64,000 nt of DNA from JBNPEO01 sp050490315 (lineage in GTDB: Bacteria > Actinomycetota > Actinomycetes > Actinomycetales > Micrococcaceae), in assembly GCF_050490315.1 (NCBI RefSeq), contig NZ_JBNPEO010000003.1, forward strand, positions 124,001 to 188,000, written 5' to 3'. Within the stretch, counting starts at the first letter, position 1. Each line of letters opens with the position of its first letter. This document shows positions 52,423 to 60,730 of this stretch, in pieces. Made by a program: the position numbers and the translations under genes. The notes under the pieces are model-generated. The model saw only the letters and a program-made list of their open reading frames with translations. It did no database searches and was not told the origin of the DNA.

Positions 52423-53862
52423 ATGAAATACGTTGATCTCTTCGCCGGATGCGGCGGTCTGTCTCTGGGCATCGAAAATGCCGGTGGGCAGCTTGTTGCT
52501 GCCGTAGAAAAGTCGGACATGGCTGCTCGGACCTTCTATCATAACTCCGTAGGTGACATGTCGGACTTGAGCGAGTGGGAGGACTACATTCGACGTCCTC
52601 TCAGCGTCCAGATGCGCGGAAAAGTGATTGTCAGCGAGCTCGCAAAAGTGTTGGCTGACGATGAAGTGATGTCATCACTGGCGGGCGACAGCCTTGACCT
52701 CGTAGTAGGCGGTCCGCCCTGTCAAGGTTTTTCGCTGGCTGGGCGAAGAAATCACGACGATATTCGAAACCGTCTCGCTTGGGAGTACCTAGATTTCGTT
52801 GCCGCTACGAGGCCAAAGGCCGTCGTAATCGAGAACGTGGTTGGCATGAGCCGGAAATTCGAGTCGCAAAGTGAGTCGTCTTTCGCCCAGTTGCGCCGGG
52901 CCCTTGCACAGACTGGCCCCGGCTACGTCGTCCAGGCCGTCCTGGTCAATGCGATGCACTATGGAGCTCCACAGCATCGGCCGAGACTAATGTTGATTGC
53001 GCTACGGCAAGACGTCGCCGACTTGCTTGGTATTCAGGTTGGCGCTGATATTTGGAAGTCAACTTTTACTGATTCCATAGTTGACAAACCCAGCCTTGCG
53101 CCGATGCCAGTCATTGCCAACGGTTGTGCCTTTTCCGTCGGAGACGCTGTTGCGGATCTCTTCGAGTCACCCCATAAGCTTCCGACCAGAAATGCTGTTT
53201 ATCGAGAGCGCCTCGGTGAGTTAGCCCGCAACGTCGCCTCTAGCCGGTCTCAGTCGAAGCCAAACAACCATACTTTTCGCACGCACACTGCACGCGTTGT
53301 CTCCCGTTTCTCGCTTTACCGTGCGCTGGCTGAGGCAGGAGCAGATGCACAGCTGCCTAATAGGCTGGCCGGGCTAAATCTGAACACGGCTACAGCGCTG
53401 GCCACCGAACTTTTGACCGGGCGCATGGAATTTCCAATTACGTTGCAGGTCGGATCCGGCCCCCACGATTTCCGAACCTTCGCCAAACTGGATGAATTTG
53501 CTGAATTCGCTGCCTCACTGGCAACGAAAAAACATAGTCAAAAGGTGCTGAGTTGGGTTCAACCGGCGAGGACCGTGGTGACCCTTCCTGATGACTACGT
53601 GCATCCTTTGAGCTCCAGAATATTCACAGTGAGGGAACTTGCACGATTTCAGGGCTTCCCGGATGACTTTGAGTTTCTCGGGAAGGAGACTACGGGCTCG
53701 GCCAGACGAAAGTTCGAGGTGCCGCAATACACCCAGGTCGGCAACGCTGTTTCTCCGTGGCTTTCTCTCGCAGTGGGGCGCTTGATACAACCCCTGATCG
53801 AGGAGTTCAACGATCGGGTTGCCGCAATTGCTCCGCAAGAAATGCAATTAGCTGCGAATTGA
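52423..53862 (+). CDS. DNA cytosine-C5 methyltransferase
   Basis: A 479-residue enzyme with all main motifs: I DLFAGCGGLSLG, IV GGPPCQGFSLAGRR with the catalytic Cys, VI VIENV, VIII GAPQHRPRLMLIAL, IX RELARFQGFPDDFEF and X YTQVGNAVSPWLSLAVG. The stretch between VIII and IX (about 195-400) holds the target-recognition domain. It starts 74 bases after the HerA-type gene on the same strand, so it is probably the modification partner of the ATPase/nuclease genes. The recognised sequence cannot be told. The start could also be seven codons upstream at 52402. Confidence 0.92.
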   Translation: MKYVDLFAGCGGLSLGIENAGGQLVAAVEKSDMAARTFYHNSVGDMSDLSEWEDYIRRPLSVQMRGKVIVSELAKVLADDEVMSSLAGDSLDLVVGGPPCQGFSLAGRRNHDDIRNRLAWEYLDFVAATRPKAVVIENVVGMSRKFESQSESSFAQLRRALAQTGPGYVVQAVLVNAMHYGAPQHRPRLMLIALRQDVADLLGIQVGADIWKSTFTDSIVDKPSLAPMPVIANGCAFSVGDAVADLFESPHKLPTRNAVYRERLGELARNVASSRSQSKPNNHTFRTHTARVVSRFSLYRALAEAGADAQLPNRLAGLNLNTATALATELLTGRMEFPITLQVGSGPHDFRTFAKLDEFAEFAASLATKKHSQKVLSWVQPARTVVTLPDDYVHPLSSRIFTVRELARFQGFPDDFEFLGKETTGSARRKFEVPQYTQVGNAVSPWLSLAVGRLIQPLIEEFNDRVAAIAPQEMQLAAN

Positions 53863-54044
53863 GTTGCTGTTGTATCTCTGGCCATACTGGGAGGTACCAA
53901 CCGTTTAAGGCTTGATGGACGGTTCTTGGATCCTGACCAGTCGCCTTAGAGACCGAGCGACCTCATGGTCGATCTGTCAGGCAAGGTCGTTGACGGCATC
54001 TCCTGAGAAGAATTGGTAGGCATTGGAGCCTCAGATAATTCCAC

Positions 54045-55745
54045 CTAGCGTGCGCCGCGGAGGGGATCGAGGGCAGAATCGACGCTGCTGCCCTCGGCTG
54101 CTTTCCGTACATCCTCGCTGTCCAGTCCGTAACGGAAAGCTTTCAGCGGGGCGGCCACTGCATCGTCCTTGATCTGCTCCATGGTTGCCCGCTCGATTTG
54201 GCGGATACGCTCGCGGGTGACCCCGAAGACTTTCCCGATTTCATCTAGGGTCTTACCCTCTCCGTCCGTGAATCCAAACCGCATGGCAATAACCGAGGCT
54301 TCGCGTTCCGTCAAGGTGTCTAGCAATGCATAAATCGCGTCGGTCATCTGACGGTTTGCAATTTCCTCGAATGCATCCAACGCATCGGGATCGACCATTT
54401 GTTCGCGCATCGGCTCGGAACCGCCACGTCCGTTGGAGACGAGCAAGTCCAAAGACAAAATCGGCTTGTCCAGGCGCAGCAGGTAGTTGACTTTGTCAAT
54501 TGGAATCCCAGTTTCTTTACTCAAATACGCGACGTCGACGGTTGTTCCGTCAGACAGACATTTTCTCTGGGCAGCCAAAACTTTCATGAGCTGTTCGACG
54601 ACATGCACTGGAAGCCGGATCAGCCGCCCCTGGTCCGCAAGAGCCCGGGTTATAGACTGACGAATCCACCACGTTGCATAAGTAGAAAATTTGTGACCTT
54701 GTTTGAAATCAAATTTGCAGACCGCTCTGTGGAGACCTAAATTTCCCTCTTGAATAAGATCAAGAAGTTCAAGGCCGCGGTGGGCATAACGCTTGGCTAT
54801 GGATACCACTAGACGCAAGTTGGCGGCCATAAGAGCCTCTGCAGCGCGTTCGCCGAGGAGAACGATCGTACGGAGCTCTCGAGACTCTTTTCGGCTGCGG
54901 GGAATGTCCTTTTGCAGCAGATACGCCCCAAAGACGCCGGCTTCTATTTCTTGCGCGAGTCTAACTTCTTGCTCAGCGGACAACAGAGGGACGCGACCAA
55001 TTCGGCGAAGGTAGTCTTTGACCGGATCGTCGGTGAGCCCGTCGACTCCTGAAAGCTCTTCAACCAAGAGGTCCGTTCCCAAATCAAATGATTCTGGAGC
55101 CGGTATTGCCTCGACTTCCTGGATCACTTGCGGTTCCGGGACTGGTTGGGCTGCTTTCACAGTTGAGGTATCAGGCTGTGGGCTGATTACTATTGTTTCC
55201 GGACGGAGAAACTCGATCAGACGGTCTTGCTCTGTAGCGATGTCGAAGAAGTCCACGTTCCGAGCAAATGGCAGTACTTTCCCGAGGAATTCTTCTCCTT
55301 GGACATCGGGATCTTCTACTGTTCCCTTTGAATAGAGAACGGCCAAGCGGCCGACTCGGCTGTCGTTCTTTTTACGGATGACTCGGCCTAACCGTTGGAC
55401 CATCTGACGCTGGCTACGGCTGGCGGCCACGATCACACCGAAGTCCGCCGCCGGAACATCAATACCTTCATCGAGCAATCGTGGAGCCGCAAGGATCTGC
55501 GAGGCTCCGCTGCGGAACTGGTCCATACCTTGGCGCCGCTCATCCCGGTCCATGCCGCTATATAGTGCGCAGGCCGTCGTACCCAAGGAAGTGAACAGAT
55601 CTTGGGCACGACGTGCTGAGTCCTTCGTCTGAGTAAATATCAGGGTTCCGTGGGAGCCATCGACAATTTCCTGAAGGGCGGCCAGCGCAAGATACTTCGT
55701 CTTTGCTTCAGCCAACAAATTCAGGCGAGAGGCCATGGAACGCAT
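54045..55745 (-). CDS. Helicase C-terminal half fused to RpoD-like sigma factor (3' part of split gene)
   Basis: 566 residues. Residues 1-180 are the second RecA-like domain of an SF2 helicase: GTLIFTQTKDSARRAQDL, LDEGIDVPAADFGVIVAASR and RQMVQRLGRVIR (motif VI). A Pro-rich linker follows, then a near-complete sigma-70: region 1.2 at 239-272, region 2 at 306-375 with HKFSTYATWWIRQSITRALA (melting aromatics Phe353, Tyr356, Trp359 and Trp360 kept), regions 3 and 4 with LDEIGKVFGVTRERIRQIE. The reading frame is continuous with the gene at 55746-56690 except for one TAG. No ribosome site precedes the ATG at 55745, so it is expressed only by readthrough or reinitiation, or not at all. Confidence 0.85.
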   Translation of the reverse strand: MRSMASRLNLLAEAKTKYLALAALQEIVDGSHGTLIFTQTKDSARRAQDLFTSLGTTACALYSGMDRDERRQGMDQFRSGASQILAAPRLLDEGIDVPAADFGVIVAASRSQRQMVQRLGRVIRKKNDSRVGRLAVLYSKGTVEDPDVQGEEFLGKVLPFARNVDFFDIATEQDRLIEFLRPETIVISPQPDTSTVKAAQPVPEPQVIQEVEAIPAPESFDLGTDLLVEELSGVDGLTDDPVKDYLRRIGRVPLLSAEQEVRLAQEIEAGVFGAYLLQKDIPRSRKESRELRTIVLLGERAAEALMAANLRLVVSIAKRYAHRGLELLDLIQEGNLGLHRAVCKFDFKQGHKFSTYATWWIRQSITRALADQGRLIRLPVHVVEQLMKVLAAQRKCLSDGTTVDVAYLSKETGIPIDKVNYLLRLDKPILSLDLLVSNGRGGSEPMREQMVDPDALDAFEEIANRQMTDAIYALLDTLTEREASVIAMRFGFTDGEGKTLDEIGKVFGVTRERIRQIERATMEQIKDDAVAAPLKAFRYGLDSEDVRKAAEGSSVDSALDPLRGAR

Positions 55746-56690
55746 CTACTTGCGGGCGATAGCGGCTTCCCTGCTGGGAGAATCCGATGCGGCAAGTTTG
55801 GCGGCCGCAACGATGAACTTGTGAAACGGTCGACGCGAGATTCCCGCGTATGTTTCCAGGTTGCGGGCCGATTCCTGCATCGTCTGTGAGAGGTCGTCGT
55901 AGTCGGTTTGTTCTTTAGGAGTGAGATCAACTCCGACCAAAGCAATATCAAAGGGGGCGATAACTTCGTCTCGGAGAGCGCGGTCGTACCAGAGCTTGTA
56001 GACAACGCCACCAAAGTACGGTGCAAGTTGAGTTTCGTGTTCGCCATCGGTTCGTTCAAACGTTGCCGTCAAACCTAAGCGCCAGGCATAGCCTTCTTGC
56101 AGTGCGCCTGTAAACATCGGGGCTGCGTATCGGTGACACTCATCAGCAATGATTAGTCCAGCTTGATGGGAGCGGAGGGTTTCACGATTTGATGCCGAAT
56201 GAACGATGGCTACTAGTATTTCCACGTTCTCGAACGAATCCGTGCGACCGTCTCCGAGCCCGCCGCGTCGCGCTTGGGGTAAGTCACGTCGCAGCGAGTC
56301 CAACCACTGACGCTGGAGTTCCGCAGTGGGTACCAGAATCAAAACCTTGATTCCTTGCCGGACGGCTTCGAACGCAGCTGCGATTCCAACTCGCGTTTTA
56401 CCCGAGCCCGTTACCGCTTCAACAACACCACGGCGTGCGTTGGAATGCCATGCCTTGAGGGCTTCTTGCTGCCAACGATACAAAAATGCGTAGTCGTAAG
56501 ACGTCGGAACGGAATGAGACGTATCTTCGACGACTAACGGCGTAAGTGACGCTGTTGGGCCTGATTCTGCGTCGAGCAGTTCTGGCAATTCTTCCCCCTG
56601 ATTGAACTGTGTTGAATCTAGTAGTTGAAGACTATGCGAGGCCACTGACAATTTACATAGGCCACAACGCGAGGGAATCTTCCGCGTCAC
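55746..56690 (-). CDS. XPB/SSL2-like DEAD helicase N-terminal half (5' part of split helicase-sigma gene)
   Basis: 314 residues from a GTG. A Cys-x2-Cys pair (SRCGLCKL) is near the start. The first RecA-like domain is complete: YRWQQEALKAWHSNARRGVV (Q-like motif), AVTGSGKTRVG (Walker A at 94-99), LILVPTAELQRQWL, LIIADECHRYAAP (DECH at 183-186) and WRLGLTATFER (motif III region). It ends at TAG 55746-55748, and the next codon is ATG of the sigma-containing part in the same frame; motifs IV-VI continue there. So one 881-codon gene has been interrupted. It starts 29 bases after the stop of the NERD helicase gene on the same strand, forming the last part of a three-gene operon. Confidence 0.85.
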   Translation of the reverse strand: MTRKIPSRCGLCKLSVASHSLQLLDSTQFNQGEELPELLDAESGPTASLTPLVVEDTSHSVPTSYDYAFLYRWQQEALKAWHSNARRGVVEAVTGSGKTRVGIAAAFEAVRQGIKVLILVPTAELQRQWLDSLRRDLPQARRGGLGDGRTDSFENVEILVAIVHSASNRETLRSHQAGLIIADECHRYAAPMFTGALQEGYAWRLGLTATFERTDGEHETQLAPYFGGVVYKLWYDRALRDEVIAPFDIALVGVDLTPKEQTDYDDLSQTMQESARNLETYAGISRRPFHKFIVAAAKLAASDSPSREAAIARK

Positions 56691-56719
56691 GTTTGTGGGT
56701 TCGTCGGTAGCTCGAACGG

Positions 56720-58402
56720 CTACTCGGCGGGCGTTGGGTCCCAGGGCTGCATCCGCGAGAGCGCGTGCTTCAGTTCGCGACCGCCTGCCTCTTCAATGAG
56801 TCCTGAATCGCCGACTACTACCAACAAGCTCCGTGCCCGCGAAAGCCCCACGTAGAGTTGCTCGGCTGCTCGGTCCATGTTTTTGAATCCGTTGACGCAG
56901 AGCACCACTACGGATCGTTCTAGGCCCTTGAACCCTAGGACGTGGCCGTAGAACTCATCCTCGCCGGCGTGGAACTCCCGCCAGTACTCGTCGGTGGCAT
57001 CGCGTTCGAAGAATTCTTGATGTACGGGGTGCCTGTTTTTGGTGGTTAGCAGTGCGATCTGGTTGTTGGCCCAACCTTCTTCGATGAGCGCGTCCACGCA
57101 ATCTGCGGCCAAATCTAGGGCATCTTCTGTGGAACATTCCACCCGTCGGACGGGCAGTCCGGTGCTGCCACGGAACGTGAAATTCTCGCCAGCAAAACCC
57201 TTGAATGTGTCGGCGATCTTGCGAGTATTTCGCAAGTTTTCGTTAATGTGGATCGGCGTAAAGGTGGCCGTGGGCCCATAGGTGAGATCCGCCGTCGTAC
57301 CGTTCCACCTGCGGTAGACGTCCTGGTGGTCATCCATAAACGCGTACACCTCGCCGTCTGTGGGGTCCTTGGTGCAGGCCAGCAACGCTTCCCACCACAG
57401 TGGAGCGAAGTCTTGCGCTTCATCAACAACCACGGCGTCCAGCCGCTCGTGCGGCTCGAGGCCAGCTGCCAGTTCTTTCAAGAGTCGAGGCATTTCGACG
57501 TCGAAATAGTCCTGGCCGGTGCCGTCCGGGACCCCAAGGCCGCGGACGTATTCGTGAAATTCTCCCGTGAATACTGGCTTGGCTTGCCGCCATGTGGACA
57601 CTTGATCCTGCAGATACTGGCCCAGCCCTTTGTTGTAGCAGAACAGTCCTACTCGTTTGCCCTGCTTACTCAGTATTTTGGCCTTCTCGACCGCTAGCCA
57701 TGTCTTTCCGCTGCCCGCGCCGCCGGTGAACCGAACGCGGGGGAGGGAACGAGTGGCTTGGAGTAGTACCGACTGGCGATCGGTGAGGTGGTCCTGGGCG
57801 GCTTCGTCTTCTTGTGCGGTTGTTGACGGAGTAGCAGTGGATTCAAAGGTGCCTCCGAGCTTGGCGACAATCCGTTCCAAGAATGCTGGGGCCAGGGCCG
57901 TGGCTCCGCCGCCCTCAGTTTCGATAGCGTGCCGGACTAGATCAGCCGGGGATCTGGAGTCTGTTTGGTCGAGGATGAGCTGGCGCGGACAACCAGACAT
58001 GGTCCAGGCAGCAGGCACGTTCGTGTACGGGAAGCTGACCAGATATGCGGCACGGCTACTGATTCGTGTCCCAAGCTGGGGTTCCAACCAGGTCTTGAGC
58101 GCATGGAGTGAACTTTGCGACTGTGCCACTGGGCTCTTGATCGGGTGCCTGCCGGTCCTATCAGACTGGTACCACTGCCCGTCCGCGATGCTGACTTGGC
58201 CGCCTTTGACCTCAATTGCGGCGATTCCAACCCCTGGCCAAAGAACCAGCAAATCGATCTCGTGTTCGCTGCGCCCATTGCGGACCTGGACGGAATGGGC
58301 AAGAACTGCGTCATCTGGCAGAGAGCGCTTGAGAGCTTCCCAAACCACCTTCTCCGCAAGCTGTCCGTCACCGAACTCCGGATTCTCCGGTATGCACCTC
58401 AT
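56720..58402 (-). CDS. NERD-domain nuclease fused to UvrD-like SF1 helicase
   Basis: A 560-residue protein. The NERD domain covers about 1-180, with Asp50 in SEHEIDLLVLWPG and IAAIEVKGG (Glu64-x-Lys66), the expected nuclease core. The helicase begins near 205 with LTDRQSVLLQATRSLPRVRF, Walker A GGAGSGKT at 227-234, VVVDEAQDF at 325-332, ENLRNTRKIAD, and the motif VI end LYVGLSRARSLLVV. Its ATG overlaps the stop of the preceding hydrolase gene by four bases, and the helicase-sigma gene follows after 29 bases. Enzymes of this form occur in several defence contexts; here it likely processes foreign or damaged DNA. Confidence 0.85.
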   Translation of the reverse strand: MRCIPENPEFGDGQLAEKVVWEALKRSLPDDAVLAHSVQVRNGRSEHEIDLLVLWPGVGIAAIEVKGGQVSIADGQWYQSDRTGRHPIKSPVAQSQSSLHALKTWLEPQLGTRISSRAAYLVSFPYTNVPAAWTMSGCPRQLILDQTDSRSPADLVRHAIETEGGGATALAPAFLERIVAKLGGTFESTATPSTTAQEDEAAQDHLTDRQSVLLQATRSLPRVRFTGGAGSGKTWLAVEKAKILSKQGKRVGLFCYNKGLGQYLQDQVSTWRQAKPVFTGEFHEYVRGLGVPDGTGQDYFDVEMPRLLKELAAGLEPHERLDAVVVDEAQDFAPLWWEALLACTKDPTDGEVYAFMDDHQDVYRRWNGTTADLTYGPTATFTPIHINENLRNTRKIADTFKGFAGENFTFRGSTGLPVRRVECSTEDALDLAADCVDALIEEGWANNQIALLTTKNRHPVHQEFFERDATDEYWREFHAGEDEFYGHVLGFKGLERSVVVLCVNGFKNMDRAAEQLYVGLSRARSLLVVVGDSGLIEEAGGRELKHALSRMQPWDPTPAE

Positions 58403-60348
58403 TGCCGCCCCCTATCCATGTGAATAGTCAACGAGTCCTCGGGCTCTAGGTTGTTGTCCTTGAGGTAGTTAATCGCTCGCTCGATGATCGCGATTTTTTT
58501 CTTGATTTCCTTCAACATCGGCGAGGACGCATCCGAAAATTCGTCTGCTCGTTCATACTCGCGGCGAACATCAAGTTCCATGGTCGTGAGCTGATTCCAC
58601 ACGGAATCGTCTTGACTGAGCCCTTGGAGTTTACGGAGAACGACTGCCGCTAGCTGTCGCACGACTACGGCTTCAACCGTTTCCGCAGAAGTGCTGTTGC
58701 TCGCTAGTCCGAAAGCGACTCCGCCCCCGCCAGCACTCATGAGCGTTCCAGCGGTTAGGAGTCCGCCCACCATTCCGCCGGGCCCGAAACTAGCTAGTGC
58801 GCTGGTGATTAGAGCTGCGCCGGCCAAGCCAGGGGCGGCGGCCAGTGCCAGCCCTCCAGTTGCCAACACGATCGCTGTGGCGCCAGCGCCCAGCGCCCCC
58901 CACTTAATCCACCCTAGGTTGGGTCCGCTAAGTGCGGTGTTCGCCGTGTTAGCCGCCGTGAATACGTCGCGACCAAACTGTATGCCGAACCCCATCTCGG
59001 CTGAAAGCTCCTCCATGGCTTGTTGCTTGGCTGACTTAGAAACGGTGATCTCGAACGGATGGATTACATTTTCAGTTCCAAGGACCGTAAATAGGACAAC
59101 GGCCATGTCTTTGGGGACCCCGGAGATGCGCTGAGGAATTGGCGCAGGAGTCTTCAAATCGGAGAAATCAAAGGAAAGCTGCGCGACAGCCGCTGGCAAA
59201 AGACGCTTTTCGTTGGCAATTCGTTCCTGCAGTGCGACTACGCTTAGCGCCTGAACCGTGCGAAGTGCACCTGAGTATCTTTCGCCCAGGTCGCCAGTCA
59301 GAGACTGTGCGACCAGGTGGGCAAAGCGGAGGGCGACCACTGCATAGATTTCCGCCGGATCAAGGGGGATGTCGAAACCCGTAGCTGTGGTAGCAACTTC
59401 TTTGCCTTTGGACCCGAATAGGGCGTATCCGACCGCATCGGCGACTGCTGGTTGCGCTAGGTACTCAGTTGCGGAGTGTGCTTGATGGAGTATTTTCTTG
59501 GTTGGAATCAGCAGATCCACCATCCACGGGAATGCTGATGAGACGCCACGACGCCCTGCAACGGGATCAGCCGGGTTCCAGAAGTTAACCCACCAACCTA
59601 GATTACTGGGAGGCTCTGCGAGGACATCTTGGAGGTTGTCGACGTGAAAGCGTTTGGTCGCAAGCGGGCTACCAATTGTCACCAACCCGGTGACATGCAG
59701 TTGTGGAGGTAATCTGCGAAGCAAATCTACCGCAATGACGGAACCGAGGCTGTGTCCAACAATCACAAGTCTTCCTTCGCGGGGCAGCATCCTGAGGATT
59801 CGATTGAGAACTTGCGCACGGATATGCGGCACGTGCAGGTAGTTTTGCGCAGCCTTGAAAGAAGGCAGGTCAACGGAGGCACTGATTGCTGCTGGCAAGC
59901 CCGGTATGCCTGAACCGCGTTCGTGGCCTCCGAACCGAAGTTCGGCTGCCCTCATGCGGTTTTCAAAGCGGCGCCGATTGGTCTTGGCTTCGTCACGAGT
60001 CGGTACCTTAATAGTTAGACATGGGACGGCTTCTCGATCGTCGCTGCCCACGAGAGCGTGCGCGAACTTTGGGGCGATGACCCGCACTTCGTCCAGATTG
60101 GGGTAGCCTGCTTCGGTCAACGCAGCGTCGAAAACGGGGCGCCAGTTGTTGTCTGGATCGCCATCGCCAACACCGTGCAAGAACAAGAGCACCGGCGCGT
60201 CCGCGGGCAATGGCTCTGCATGATTGTCCGCAGCTTCTTCGGCCCCTACTCCAGACGCATCGTGCTCAATGAAGTTGGACTCATCATTTTTGCCCCCCGG
60301 CACGGATGTGGATGTCATAGGTGTATTCATATCAGCTACTTCAGACAT
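58399..60348 (-). CDS. Alpha/beta hydrolase with long Gly/Ala-rich hydrophobic segment
   Basis: A 649-residue protein. After a polar 50-residue start, APVLLFLHGVGDGDPDNNW is the oxyanion strand; LVIVGHSLGSVIAVDLL holds the nucleophile (Ser200), and Asp261 and His291 (HSATEYL) are candidate acid and base. Residues 483-548 are almost wholly Gly, Ala, Leu, Val (GATAIVLATGGLALAAAPGL and later GPGGMVGGLLTAGTLMSAGG), enough for two or three membrane helices. The last 90 residues are charged and helical. It is coupled to the NERD helicase gene by a four-base overlap and begins the operon. A membrane-acting esterase or lipase effector is one possibility; no direct evidence. Confidence 0.75.
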   Translation of the reverse strand: MSEVADMNTPMTSTSVPGGKNDESNFIEHDASGVGAEEAADNHAEPLPADAPVLLFLHGVGDGDPDNNWRPVFDAALTEAGYPNLDEVRVIAPKFAHALVGSDDREAVPCLTIKVPTRDEAKTNRRRFENRMRAAELRFGGHERGSGIPGLPAAISASVDLPSFKAAQNYLHVPHIRAQVLNRILRMLPREGRLVIVGHSLGSVIAVDLLRRLPPQLHVTGLVTIGSPLATKRFHVDNLQDVLAEPPSNLGWWVNFWNPADPVAGRRGVSSAFPWMVDLLIPTKKILHQAHSATEYLAQPAVADAVGYALFGSKGKEVATTATGFDIPLDPAEIYAVVALRFAHLVAQSLTGDLGERYSGALRTVQALSVVALQERIANEKRLLPAAVAQLSFDFSDLKTPAPIPQRISGVPKDMAVVLFTVLGTENVIHPFEITVSKSAKQQAMEELSAEMGFGIQFGRDVFTAANTANTALSGPNLGWIKWGALGAGATAIVLATGGLALAAAPGLAGAALITSALASFGPGGMVGGLLTAGTLMSAGGGGVAFGLASNSTSAETVEAVVVRQLAAVVLRKLQGLSQDDSVWNQLTTMELDVRREYERADEFSDASSPMLKEIKKKIAIIERAINYLKDNNLEPEDSLTIHMDRGRQ

Positions 60349-60730
60349 TTACGTTAATGGCTCGAATCCAACCAAACTGATCGGAACTTCACGGTTGTTG
60401 GGGGCACTCGCTAGGCGAGAAGCGTGGTTGTAGAAGCGCTCTTTGTGGAATGGCTGGCGGACGCGATGGCTGTGCTCGGCGTCCATTCTGGAAAATCCAG
60501 CTGCAGGAACTTTTGAAGATGCCCAGCTTCTCGCGCACGTTGCCTGCCTCTCACCTCAGGTATTCTGCAGGCGAGACTCACGTTATGTTCATTTTGGGCG
60601 AGGTTAATCGAGGGATATCGAGCCAGCATGACTACTGTGGTCCACGACGTATCGGGACACTTTTGTGGTGTCCCGATACGTCACAGTCCAGCAAAAGGGC
60701 GGGCGGTAATAGACATCGCGTATCCGGTTA
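60349..60730. other. Intergenic region with a perfect hairpin
   Basis: No gene is supported in these 382 bases. The promoter of the leftward hydrolase-NERD-helicase-sigma operon must lie in its left part. Its right part contains the hairpin listed at 60646-60682. Confidence 0.6.
60646..60682. repeat. Perfect 15-bp inverted repeat
   Basis: GACGTATCGGGACAC at 60646-60660 is exactly complementary to 60668-60682, with a seven-base loop (TTTTGTG). No T run follows on either side. It lies about 50 bases past the end of the PH-domain gene and 300 bases before the start of the hydrolase operon, so it might be a terminator for the former, a recombination site, or a protein-binding site. Confidence 0.75.

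Noticed and set aside
55743..55748. Idea that the sigma part is an independent normal gene
   Set aside because: Its first 180 residues are the second half of a helicase with motifs IV-VI, which make sense only with the upstream half; there is no ribosome site at its start.
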